Assembly (NCBI RefSeq): GCF_030408715.1
Contig: NZ_CP047202.1
Span: forward strand, 1,018,294-1,082,293
Reading direction: 5' to 3'
Length of the DNA: 64,000 bases
Source: Corynebacterium confusum
GTDB taxonomy: Bacteria > Actinomycetota > Actinomycetes > Mycobacteriales > Mycobacteriaceae
Shown here: piece after piece, positions 56,193 to 64,000 of the stretch
How positions within the stretch are numbered: position 1 is the first letter of the stretch
How the letters are laid out: each line of letters opens with the position of its first letter
The notes under the pieces: model-generated
What the model saw: only the letters and a program-made list of their open reading frames with translations
What the model was told of the DNA's origin: nothing
Databases searched by the model: none
Made by a program: the position numbers and the translations under genes

Positions 56193-57065
56193 GTGGCCCC
56201 TGGCACGTACGCGCGCCTGCTTCAGGAGACCACCCGGCGGCTTTCAGCGGCCGGGGTGGGCTCCCCGGAGTTCGACGCCCGCCTGCTGATGAGCCACCTC
56301 ATCGGCTGCGGGCACATGGATATTCCGCTGGATGAGCCGACGATGCGCGGCTTCGAGCTCGCCCTCGAGCCGCTCGTTGGTCGCCGGGAGCAGCGCGAGC
56401 CCTTGCAGCACATCGTGGGCACCGCGCCGTTCGGTCCGCTCGATCTCGCGGTGGGGCCGGGGGTTTTCATCCCGCGCCCGGAGACCGAGGTTCTGGCCGA
56501 TTGGGCTAATGGCAAGGCTGAGGGCTTGATTAAACAGGGGAGTAATTCCCGCCTCACGATCCTCGACTTGTGTACCGGCTCGGGCGCCCTCGCGGCCTAC
56601 CTGGCCTACTACCATGTGCCCGCCGCCCGCGTCGTGGCGGTGGAGAAGTCGTCTCAGGCCGCGGAGTATGCCGCGCGTAACTTCGCCGATCTGGGGCTGG
56701 ATGTGGAGCTCGTCGCGGGCGACGTGTGCGATCCGGCCCTGCTGCCGGAGCTGGACGGGCGCGTCGACGTGCTGGTGACCAACCCGCCCTACGTGTCGGA
56801 GTCGCCGGACTTGGACCCCGAGGTCTACCATGACCCGGCCGAGGCGGTCTTCGCCGGAGCGGATGGCATGGACGTCATCCGGTCCATGGCAGGCAACCTC
56901 ACGCGCTGGCTGGCGCCCGGTGGGTGGCTCGGTATCGAGCACGATGATGCCACCTCCGCGGCCGTGCAGAGCGTCCTTCGGGACACCGGCGCCTTTAGTA
57001 CAGTAGAACCAATGCTCGATCTCACTGGCACCGCCCGCTTCGTGCGCGCGCAGCGTAAAGAGTAG
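56193..57065 (+). CDS. prmC: Release-factor glutamine N5-methyltransferase
   Basis: The 290-residue protein is a SAM-dependent methyltransferase that modifies the glutamine of the GGQ loop in release factors. It has GPGVFIPRPETEVL near residue 90, the SAM-binding LDLCTGSGALAAYLA near 125 and the catalytic VLVTNPPYVSESPDLDPEV near 190 (NPPY). It starts at GTG 56193, 2 bp after prfA. Confidence 0.95.
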   Translation: MAPGTYARLLQETTRRLSAAGVGSPEFDARLLMSHLIGCGHMDIPLDEPTMRGFELALEPLVGRREQREPLQHIVGTAPFGPLDLAVGPGVFIPRPETEVLADWANGKAEGLIKQGSNSRLTILDLCTGSGALAAYLAYYHVPAARVVAVEKSSQAAEYAARNFADLGLDVELVAGDVCDPALLPELDGRVDVLVTNPPYVSESPDLDPEVYHDPAEAVFAGADGMDVIRSMAGNLTRWLAPGGWLGIEHDDATSAAVQSVLRDTGAFSTVEPMLDLTGTARFVRAQRKE

Positions 57066-57153
57066 GGTTAAAGCTCCCGTAACCAGGGAACCGGTGCCGA
57101 AAAGACACCGAGACCAAAAGCCAGAGGACTTTAGTTTTTCGTGGGAGAAGTTT

Positions 57154-57822
57154 ATGCAAGGCAAAATCTATAGTTGCGCTGACGAAGCGGGGCGTGCCAA
57201 CGGTATCGCTGCGGCGACTAGGGCTGCGAAGTCCGGGCGCCTGGTGGTACTGCCGACGGACACCCTCTACGGCATCGGCTGCGACGCCTTCGACAACGAC
57301 GCGGTAGCCAACCTGCTAGCCGCCAAGCACCGCGGGCCGGACATGCCGGTGCCGGTGCTCATCGGCTCCTGGGACACCATCCAGGGCCTCGTTGCCACGT
57401 ATTCCGACCAGGCGAAGCTCTTGGTCGAGGCCTTCTGGCCGGGTGGGCTGTCCATCGTTGTGCCGCAGGCGCCAAGCCTGCCGTGGAACCTGGGGGATAC
57501 CCGGGGCACGGTCATGCTGCGCATGCCGCTGCATCCGATTGCCATCGAGCTGCTCCGCGAGGTCGGCCCGATGGCTGTGTCCAGCGCCAATATCTCCGGC
57601 CACCAGCCGCCGACCACGGCGATTGCCGCCAAGCAGCAGCTGGGCAAGTCGGTCTCGGTCTACCTGGACGGCGGAGAAACCACCATCGGCAAGCCGTCGA
57701 CTATTATTGACCTGGCCGCGCCGCAGCCCTACCTGCTGCGGGAGGGCGCCATCTCGGCCGAGCAAATCTCCGAGGTCATCGGGGTTTCCGCTGAGGCCCT
57801 CCGGACCCGTCCGGGAGCCTAA
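57154..57822 (+). CDS. Threonylcarbamoyl-AMP synthase (Sua5/YrdC)
   Basis: The 222-residue YrdC-domain protein makes threonylcarbamoyl-AMP for the t6A37 tRNA modification. SGRLVVLPTDTLYGIGCDAF near residue 28, AKHRGPDMPVPVLI, AFWPGGLSIVVP, and VSSANISGHQPPTT near 150 are YrdC marks. ATG 57154 follows GGGAGAAG; a GTG at 57094 gives a longer, unlikely N-terminus. It overlaps the next gene by one base at TAATG. Confidence 0.92.
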   Translation: MQGKIYSCADEAGRANGIAAATRAAKSGRLVVLPTDTLYGIGCDAFDNDAVANLLAAKHRGPDMPVPVLIGSWDTIQGLVATYSDQAKLLVEAFWPGGLSIVVPQAPSLPWNLGDTRGTVMLRMPLHPIAIELLREVGPMAVSSANISGHQPPTTAIAAKQQLGKSVSVYLDGGETTIGKPSTIIDLAAPQPYLLREGAISAEQISEVIGVSAEALRTRPGA

Positions 57823-58985
57823 TGCTAGGCGGAGCCGGGGTGCCGCTGCGCGAAATCGGACTCGTCATCCTCGTTGCGGCGATTATCACCTACCTGACCA
57901 CCGGGATCGTGCGCTCGGTGCTGGTGCGCAGCGGCCAGGTCGCCGAGGTGCGCCAGCGCGACAGCCACTCCCAGCCCACGCCCCAGTTGGGCGGGCTGGC
58001 CATGTACACCGGGTTTATCTCCGCGGTCTTCTTCGCGGCGCAGCTGCCCGCGCTGACCCGCGGTTTCATGCCGGTGACCCCAGAGATGACCGCGGTCATC
58101 TGGGCTTCCACCGCCATCGTCTTGGTGGGCATCGTCGACGACCTGGTCGAGCTGTCCGCGCTGGTGAAGCTGGCCGGGCAGCTGGTTGCAGCCACTTTGC
58201 TGTCGGCCCTGGGGCTGACCTGGTCGCTGCTGTTCGTACCGTTTGGCGGTGGCACCACGCTGCTGCTGGACCAGTTCCAGTCCTCGCTGGTGACTATCTT
58301 CATCGCGGTCCTGCTGGTCAACGCCATCAACTTCGTCGACGGCCTGGACGGCCTGGCCGCCGGCCTGGGGCTTATCGCGGGCGGGGCCATCCTGCTCTTC
58401 TCTTTGACGGTCCTACATGACCAGGGCGGGGCGGTCTCGGCGTACCCGCCGGCCATCATCGCGGCCGGCCTGGTGGGCATGTGCGCCGGCTTCTTGCCGC
58501 ACAACTTCGAGCCCTCCCGCATCTTCATGGGCGATAGCGGTTCGATGCTCATCGGCCTGCTGTTGGCCGCGGCCTCGACGTCGGTGTCCGGCAAGATCAA
58601 CATGTCGCTCTACGGCGGCGCCGACATGGTGGCGGTCCTCTCGCCGCTCATCGTGGTTGTCGCCGCGGTCTTCATCCCGGTGCTGGACCTGGTCTGGGCG
58701 GTCATCCGCCGCCTGTCCCAGGGGCGCTCGCCGTTCTCGGCCGACAAGGCCCACATCCACCACCGCCTGCTGTCGCTGGGGCACACGCACCGCCGCACCG
58801 TGCTGGTGCTCTACCTGTGGGTCTCGGCAGTCGCCTTCGGGGCGGTCAGCTTCTCGGTCGTGCCGGTGCCCGTGGCGGCCGGGGCCACGGCCGTGGCCAT
58901 CGTGACGGCCGCCGTTACGACCCTCATCCCGCTGCGCGCCGGCAAGATCGGCCGCGTGCCCGCCTCGGCAGATAAGCCGAGCTAG
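57822..58985 (+). CDS. wecA: Undecaprenyl-phosphate GlcNAc-1-phosphate transferase
   Basis: The 387-residue membrane protein has about 11 helices and the polyprenyl-phosphate HexNAc-1-P transferase motifs HSQPTPQLGGLAMY near residue 48, DDLVELSALVKLAGQL near 105, NAINFVDGLDGLAAGL near 170 and the late catalytic KAHIHHRLLSLGH near 315. In actinobacteria WecA starts assembly of the cell-wall linker that joins arabinogalactan to peptidoglycan. It sits in the rho-prfA-prmC-sua5-wecA-atpI chain, as in other corynebacteria. Confidence 0.94.
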   Translation: MLGGAGVPLREIGLVILVAAIITYLTTGIVRSVLVRSGQVAEVRQRDSHSQPTPQLGGLAMYTGFISAVFFAAQLPALTRGFMPVTPEMTAVIWASTAIVLVGIVDDLVELSALVKLAGQLVAATLLSALGLTWSLLFVPFGGGTTLLLDQFQSSLVTIFIAVLLVNAINFVDGLDGLAAGLGLIAGGAILLFSLTVLHDQGGAVSAYPPAIIAAGLVGMCAGFLPHNFEPSRIFMGDSGSMLIGLLLAAASTSVSGKINMSLYGGADMVAVLSPLIVVVAAVFIPVLDLVWAVIRRLSQGRSPFSADKAHIHHRLLSLGHTHRRTVLVLYLWVSAVAFGAVSFSVVPVPVAAGATAVAIVTAAVTTLIPLRAGKIGRVPASADKPS

Positions 58986-59006
58986 TAGGTCCACCCGAAC
59001 AACCTG

Positions 59007-59012
59007 TAGGAT
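59007..59012 (+). promoter_or_regulatory. -10 box (TAGGAT) for atpI
   Basis: TAGGAT is followed by 8 nt and the GTG at 59021, consistent with a near-leaderless start. Confidence 0.45.
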
Positions 59013-59020
59013 TCGTATTC

Positions 59021-59479
59021 GTGTCTGAAAGCTTTGATTCCACGCAAACTAGCCCGAACGGCGGGGCGCCCCGCTCCGAGTTCGACGACCACCGCCGGCC
59101 GATGGTGCGCGCGGTGCGCTTCGGGTCCATGGCGCTGGCGGTCGTGACCGTGCTGTCACTGGTCGGCTGGGGCTGGGCCAAAGACCTGCCCGGCATTTGG
59201 GGCGTGCTCCTCGGCGCGGCCATCGGCGGCGGCTTCGTCCTGCTGACCGCGCTGTCCGTGCTCGTGACCGCCAACTCCAGCCCGTCGACCACCATGGCGG
59301 TAGTCCTCGGCGGCTGGTTGGTCAAGGTTGTTCTCTTGATTATCGTCCTGCTGGCCATCCGCGGCATGGACTTCTACGACAACGTCGCGCTCTTCGTGAC
59401 CGTCATCCTGGCGCTGATTATCGTGCTGGGAACCGAGGTCTGGGGGATTATCACCTCCCGGGTCACCTACGTGTCTTAA
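59021..59479 (+). CDS. atpI: ATP synthase protein I-like membrane protein
   Basis: The 152-residue protein has a hydrophilic N-terminus of about 38 residues and four hydrophobic segments (about 40-62, 64-85, 95-115, 122-143). The layout and its place just upstream of atpB match AtpI, which aids c-ring assembly or magnesium uptake in other bacteria. It starts at GTG 59021. A terminator and about 0.5 kb of leader separate it from atpB, so it is not simply the first gene of the atp operon here. Confidence 0.82.
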   Translation: MSESFDSTQTSPNGGAPRSEFDDHRRPMVRAVRFGSMALAVVTVLSLVGWGWAKDLPGIWGVLLGAAIGGGFVLLTALSVLVTANSSPSTTMAVVLGGWLVKVVLLIIVLLAIRGMDFYDNVALFVTVILALIIVLGTEVWGIITSRVTYVS

Positions 59480-59510
59480 TACGCGTGGGCCTTTTAGCGT
59501 GTGGCCCCTG

Positions 59511-59543
59511 GCGCCCGGGACCCGATCCTTCCCGGGCGCTTTG
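59511..59543 (+). terminator. Intrinsic terminator between atpI and atpB
   Basis: GCGCCCGGGA (59511-59520) pairs with TCCCGGGCGC (59530-59539), followed by TTTGT. Confidence 0.85.
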
Positions 59544-59995
59544 TCGTTCCGGGGCAAACGAGAGGGCCCCGTGGTGGGGCTTCGGGGGTGTGTTTAGCAG
59601 GTATTTGTCACCCCCGCGGCGGAGCAAAGTATAAGGCTGTGATCAACCTTACCCGCCTGGGTTTTCAGTGGGAACGGGCAGTTTTGGGGCGAGAGTGGAC
59701 CAATTGTTCAGGTTTCCTGCCAGCTACTTGCACAAACTGGCCCCCCGCGTGCGAAATTTCAATAACAAGCTGCTAGAATTTCCTGCGGATTACCGCGGAT
59801 CTAGGGTCCGCAGTCTGTGAGTGACGGACTGCTACGCCTTATAGTCCGTTGCGGTGAATCCCTGCTGCAGCATCGCTGATGTGCGACGGAGTCCGTTGTT
59901 GCGGCAGAGAGTTTGAGACGTCCATCGCACCGTATGAATTCGACACTCATACGGCCCGAACACGGGAGAGAACGCTGAGCGTTACAACATTGGCC
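59544..59995 (+). promoter_or_regulatory. Promoter and structured leader of the atp operon
   Basis: TAGAAT at 59774-59779 is a strong -10 candidate. Downstream are inverted pairs CTGCGGA/TCCGCAG (59783-59789, 59807-59813) and ACGGACT/AGTCCGT (59824-59830, 59843-59849), and a direct repeat AGTCCGTTG (near 59843 and 59891). About 215 nt of leader would precede atpB. No ORF is convincing here. Confidence 0.55.
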
Positions 59996-60784
59996 ATGAA
60001 GGGAAGCTTTCACGCACCCGAACTGGATCCAGAATTTTTCCCGGGGCAATATTACGGCCATATCCTTTTTGCGGATACACCGTTCGCGCTGGATCGCTTG
60101 ATGCTGGTTCGCCTGCTCATGGCGGCCATCTTGGTGATCCTGTTTGTAGTCGCCTTCCGGAACCCTAAGCTGGTTCCGAAGGGTTTGCAGAACGTTGCGG
60201 AATACGGGCTGGACTTCGTCCGCGTTCACATCGCAGAAGACATCCTGGGGAAGAAGGAAGGCCGTCGGTTCCTGCCGATTTTGGCGTCCATCTTCTTCGG
60301 CATTCTGTTTTGGAACGTCTCGACAATCATCCCAGGCCTGAATATTTCGGCGAATGCCCGTATCGGCATGCCCATCGTGCTGGCCATCGTGGCGTATATC
60401 GCGATGATTTACGCCGGTGCAAAGCGCTATGGCTTCGGCAAGTTCCTGAAGTCGTCGGTGGTTATTCCTAACCTGCCGCCGGCTCTGCACTTGCTGGTTG
60501 TGCCGATCGAGTTCTTCTCGACGTTCATCTTGCGTCCTGTCACGCTGGCCTTGCGTCTTATGGCGAACTTTCTGGCCGGCCACATCATCTTGGTCCTGCT
60601 TTACTCGGCTACCAACTTCTTCTTCTGGCAGCTGAATGGCTGGACCGCGATGTCTGGTGTGACTCTGATTGCAGCGGTTTTGTTCACCGTATACGAGATC
60701 ATCATCATCTTCCTGCAGGCGTACATCTTCGCCCTGCTGACCGCCGTATACATCGAACTATCACTGCACGCAGATTCGCATTAA
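59996..60784 (+). CDS. atpB: ATP synthase subunit a
   Basis: The 262-residue membrane subunit forms the proton half-channels of F0. I use ATG 59996 (MKGSFHAPELDPEFFPG). The frame is open from 59879 and a GGGAGAG site at 59964-59970 sits too far from this ATG but near a CTG at 59975, so the true start may be earlier. The functional stretch LRPVTLALRLMANFLAGHIILVLL holds the essential arginine near residue 180, and a late helix AYIFALLTAVYIELSLH is typical. It is the first gene of atpBEFHA. Confidence 0.9.
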   Translation: MKGSFHAPELDPEFFPGQYYGHILFADTPFALDRLMLVRLLMAAILVILFVVAFRNPKLVPKGLQNVAEYGLDFVRVHIAEDILGKKEGRRFLPILASIFFGILFWNVSTIIPGLNISANARIGMPIVLAIVAYIAMIYAGAKRYGFGKFLKSSVVIPNLPPALHLLVVPIEFFSTFILRPVTLALRLMANFLAGHIILVLLYSATNFFFWQLNGWTAMSGVTLIAAVLFTVYEIIIIFLQAYIFALLTAVYIELSLHADSH

Positions 60785-60811
60785 GCACGCGCGAACGACG
60801 CGGCCAACTGA

Positions 60812-61129
<318 letters not shown>

Positions 61130-61173
61130 AAGCGCGCGTTTCTCACACAAACCCCTTTTAAGACTGGAGACTT

Positions 61174-61743
61174 ATGAACAACGTCTTTTACTACCTTGCG
61201 GCGGAGGGCGCGGAGCAGCCTATGGAGGGCGGCAACTCCATCCTCCTGCCCAAGCTCTATGACATCGTCTGGTCTCTGATCCCGTTCATCATCATCCTCT
61301 TGGTCTTTTGGAAGCTCGTTCTTCCGAAGTTCCAGGAGCTGTTGCAAGAGCGTGAGGACCGGATTGAGGGTGGCCTGAAGCGCGCCGAGGCCCAGCAGGC
61401 CGAGGCTAAGGCAGCCCTCGAGAAGTACAACGCGCAGTTGGCAGATGCCCGTGCAGAGGCAGCTGAGATCCGTGAGCAGGCGCGCGAGCGCGGCAAGCAG
61501 ATCGAGGCCGAAGCCAAGGAGAAGGCCGAGGAGGAGTCCCGCCGCATTATCGCCAATGGCGAAAAGCAGCTGCAGGCGTCCCGCACCCAGGTCATCTCCG
61601 ATCTGCGTTCCGACATCGGACAAAACTCCATCAACCTGGCTGAGAAGCTGTTGGGCGGCGAGCTTTCTGACTCCGCCAAGCAGTCTTCCACCATTGATAG
61701 CTTCTTGTCCGAGCTCGACACTGTGGCACCGGCCGGAAAGTAG
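61174..61743 (+). CDS. atpF: ATP synthase subunit b
   Basis: The 189-residue protein has one membrane helix (about residues 31-52, [21 protein letters not shown]), then a long charged Ala/Glu/Arg coiled coil to about 165, the peripheral stalk of F1F0. An N-terminal extension of about 25 residues precedes the helix, usual in corynebacteria. It lies 44 bp after atpE and 6 bp before atpH. Confidence 0.95.
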   Translation: MNNVFYYLAAEGAEQPMEGGNSILLPKLYDIVWSLIPFIIILLVFWKLVLPKFQELLQEREDRIEGGLKRAEAQQAEAKAALEKYNAQLADARAEAAEIREQARERGKQIEAEAKEKAEEESRRIIANGEKQLQASRTQVISDLRSDIGQNSINLAEKLLGGELSDSAKQSSTIDSFLSELDTVAPAGK

Positions 61744-61749
61744 GAGGCT

Positions 61750-62568
61750 ATGAAGGCAGCTAGCCGCGAAGCACTCGCCGGCGTGGAGTCGACCCTGGAT
61801 AAGATCCTGGGCGAGTCCACCGCCGTAGCGGTTGCCGCTCAAACCGGCCTCGAACTCTTCGAAGTTGTCGACGTGCTGGACGGGGAGCGCGAACTGCGCG
61901 CCGACCTGTCCGACGCCGCGGCTTCGGAAGACACCCGCAAGAAGCTGGTCGCTGACCTCTTCGGCGGCAAGGTTGCCCCCAGCACCCAGCAGGTGCTGGA
62001 GGCAGCTGCCTCCGCCAAGTGGTCAACCGGCCGGGACCTGGTTCGGGGCTTGGTGGCCCTGGGCCGACGTTCCCTCCTGCGGGGCGCGGAGTCCGAGGGG
62101 AAGCTCGGCCAGGTGGAAGACGAGCTCTTCCGCCTGTCCCGCATCCTGGACCGCGAAGGCGAGCTGACCCAGCTGCTTTCCGACCGCACTGCCAAGTCCG
62201 CCAGGAAGCGCGGGCTGTTGGCTAACGTGCTCTACGGCAAGGTCACGATGTTTACTGAGGCGCTCGCGCTGCAGGCCATCGGACGCCCGGAGCAGAACCC
62301 GATCGACGACGTTGCCAATCTGGCGTCGCTGGCAGCCAAGCTGCAGGGGCGCGAGGTCGCACACGTGGTCAGCGCGGGTGAGTTGAACGAAGGCCAGCAG
62401 GCAGTACTCGCTGAGAAGCTGGGCAAGATTTATGGTCGTGCGATGTCCATTCACTCTGAGGTTGACACCAGCCTCCTCGGTGGCATGACTATTCGCGTCG
62501 GCGACGAGCTTATCGACGGTTCCACGGCGGGCAAGATTTCCCGCCTGCGGGCCTCGATGGCTAAGTAG
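61750..62568 (+). CDS. atpH: ATP synthase subunit delta
   Basis: The 272-residue protein is the stalk subunit delta, longer than the ~180 residues of proteobacterial delta because of an extra N-terminal region, as usual in actinobacteria. The C-terminal half has the OSCP block VAHVVSAGELNEGQQAVLAEKLGKIYGRAMSIHSEVDTSLLGGMTIRVGDELIDGSTAGKISRLRASM. It links the b subunit to F1. It is 6 bp after atpF and 81 bp before atpA. Confidence 0.95.
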   Translation: MKAASREALAGVESTLDKILGESTAVAVAAQTGLELFEVVDVLDGERELRADLSDAAASEDTRKKLVADLFGGKVAPSTQQVLEAAASAKWSTGRDLVRGLVALGRRSLLRGAESEGKLGQVEDELFRLSRILDREGELTQLLSDRTAKSARKRGLLANVLYGKVTMFTEALALQAIGRPEQNPIDDVANLASLAAKLQGREVAHVVSAGELNEGQQAVLAEKLGKIYGRAMSIHSEVDTSLLGGMTIRVGDELIDGSTAGKISRLRASMAK

Positions 62569-62649
62569 AGTCGTTGACGGTCTCTACGTGAAGACTACGA
62601 CACAAACTTTAAGTAATTGCTGGACGATACTACCGAGAGTAGGAAGAAC

Positions 62650-64000
62650 ATGGCGGAGCTGACGATCTCCTCCGATGAGATCCGTAGCGCGATTGCGAAC
62701 TACACCTCGAGCTACTCCGCGGAGGCCTCCCGTGAGGAGGTCGGCGTGGTCATTTCGGCAGCTGACGGTATTGCACAGGTTTCTGGCCTGCCGTCTGTTA
62801 TGGCGAATGAGCTGCTCGAGTTCCCTGGCGGCGTAATCGGCGTTGCACAGAACCTGGACACCAATTCCATCGGCGTTGTGGTGCTGGGTAATTTTGAGTC
62901 CCTCAAGGAGGGCGACGAGGTTAAGCGAACTGGAGAGGTCCTCTCCATTCCCGTGGGCGAGGAATTCCTCGGCCGCGTTATCAACCCGCTGGGCCAGCCG
63001 ATCGACGGCATGGGCCCGATCGAGGGCGAAGAAGACCGCGCCCTCGAGCTGCAGGCACCGTCCGTGCTGCAGCGCCAGCCGGTCGAAGAGCCGATGCAGA
63101 CGGGTATCAAGGCTATCGACGCCATGACCCCGATCGGTCGCGGTCAGCGTCAGCTGATCATTGGTGACCGTAAGACCGGTAAGACCGCGGTCTGCATCGA
63201 CACCATCCTGAACCAGAAGGCCAACTGGGAATCTGGCGATAAGAACAAGCAGGTCCGTTGTATTTACGTGGCCATCGGTCAGAAGGGCTCCACCATCGCT
63301 GGTGTGCGCCAGACCCTGGCCGACCACGGTGCGCTGGACTACACCACCATCGTGGCTGCCCCTGCTTCGGATTCCGCCGGCTTCAAGTGGCTGGCACCGT
63401 TCTCCGGTGCCGCTCTGGGCCAGCACTGGATGTACCAGGGCAACCACGTCCTGGTTATCTACGATGACCTGACAAAGCAGGCCGAGGCCTACCGTGCCAT
63501 CTCCCTGCTGCTGCGCCGTCCGCCGGGACGCGAGGCATACCCGGGCGATGTGTTCTACCTGCACTCCCGCCTGCTGGAGCGTGCCGCTAAGCTCTCCGAC
63601 GACATGGGCGCTGGCTCGATGACCGCACTGCCGATCATCGAGACTAAGGCAAACGACGTGGGCGCGTTCATTCCGACCAACGTCATCTCCATTACCGACG
63701 GCCAGGTCTTCCTGGAGTCTGACCTGTTCAACCAAGGTGTGCGCCCGGCTATTAACGTCGGTGTCTCCGTCTCTCGTGTCGGTGGTGCCGCGCAGACCAA
63801 GGGTATGAAGAAGGTTGCCGGTAACCTCCGTCTGGACCTGGCTGCGTACCGTGATCTCGAGGCGTTCGCTGCGTTCGCTTCCGATCTCGACTCCGCCTCC
63901 AAGGCCCAGCTGGAGCGCGGCCAGCGCCTGGTTGAGCTGCTCAAGCAGAGCGAGTCCTCTCCGCAGCCGGTGGAATATCAGATGGTATCCATCTTCCTGG
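62650..64000 (+). CDS. atpA: ATP synthase subunit alpha (partial, 3' end beyond window)
   Basis: An open frame from ATG 62650 ([15 protein letters not shown]) runs to the window edge, 450 residues without a stop. It shows [55 protein letters not shown], the Walker [13 protein letters not shown] near residue 175 and SKQ-type blocks later. It is the non-catalytic nucleotide-binding subunit of F1; about 95 residues are missing. AGGA lies about 6 nt upstream of the ATG. Confidence 0.96.
   Translation, partial: MAELTISSDEIRSAIANYTSSYSAEASREEVGVVISAADGIAQVSGLPSVMANELLEFPGGVIGVAQNLDTNSIGVVVLGNFESLKEGDEVKRTGEVLSIPVGEEFLGRVINPLGQPIDGMGPIEGEEDRALELQAPSVLQRQPVEEPMQTGIKAIDAMTPIGRGQRQLIIGDRKTGKTAVCIDTILNQKANWESGDKNKQVRCIYVAIGQKGSTIAGVRQTLADHGALDYTTIVAAPASDSAGFKWLAPFSGAALGQHWMYQGNHVLVIYDDLTKQAEAYRAISLLLRRPPGREAYPGDVFYLHSRLLERAAKLSDDMGAGSMTALPIIETKANDVGAFIPTNVISITDGQVFLESDLFNQGVRPAINVGVSVSRVGGAAQTKGMKKVAGNLRLDLAAYRDLEAFAAFASDLDSASKAQLERGQRLVELLKQSESSPQPVEYQMVSIFL

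Overview
The window is a GC-rich actinobacterial chromosome segment. Gene content and order point to the genus Corynebacterium: argS-lysA-hom-thrB, rho-prfA-prmC-sua5-wecA-atpI followed by the atp operon, a narKGHJI operon next to molybdenum-cofactor genes, and a RosR-like MarR regulator. Species cannot be fixed from the sequence alone. Nearly all genes look like core chromosomal genes; there is no prophage, integrase, transposase or CRISPR array. The only clear decay is one frameshifted DUF222/HNH (13E12-type) gene.

Layout. 1-6.3 kb: end of urocanase, imidazolonepropionase, a DEAD-box RNA helicase, a secreted HNH nuclease, a small membrane protein and the proline symporter PutP. 6.8-14.6 kb: a DNA-maintenance block of SNF2 helicase, SWIM zinc-finger protein, Mre11-like nuclease and Rad50/YhaN-like ATPase. 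14.6-17.1 kb: two tandem MarR regulators (the second a RosR candidate), two small proteins, a GNAT acetyltransferase and tRNA-Arg(CCG). 17.2-23.9 kb (minus strand): a secreted tripeptidyl-peptidase and the L-lactate module lctP-lutABC. 24.1-29.6 kb: argS-lysA and hom-thrB.

29.6-50.8 kb is a nitrate/nitrite respiration and molybdenum region. It holds an ArnR/SufR-like cysteine-rich regulator, a fused ModB-ModC molybdate transporter with ModA, a copper nitrite reductase (NirK) carrying an extra N-terminal cupredoxin and preceded by two overlapping polytopic membrane proteins, the HNH pseudogene, narIJHG and narK, then mog, mobA, moaC, moeA and moaA. Together these would import nitrate, supply molybdate and cofactor, reduce nitrate to nitrite and nitrite to NO. 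No NO reductase is visible here.

50.9-64 kb: an acyl-CoA ligase, rho with a long leader and a low-complexity insert, prfA, prmC, sua5, wecA, atpI, and atpB-E-F-H-A (atpA runs off the window). Many genes start at or 7-8 nt after a TANNNT -10 box, which suggests leaderless transcripts. Several inverted repeats and shared motifs upstream of putP, lutA and narK suggest common regulators. The most interesting parts are the NirK/membrane-protein module inserted beside nar, and the shared regulatory motifs.
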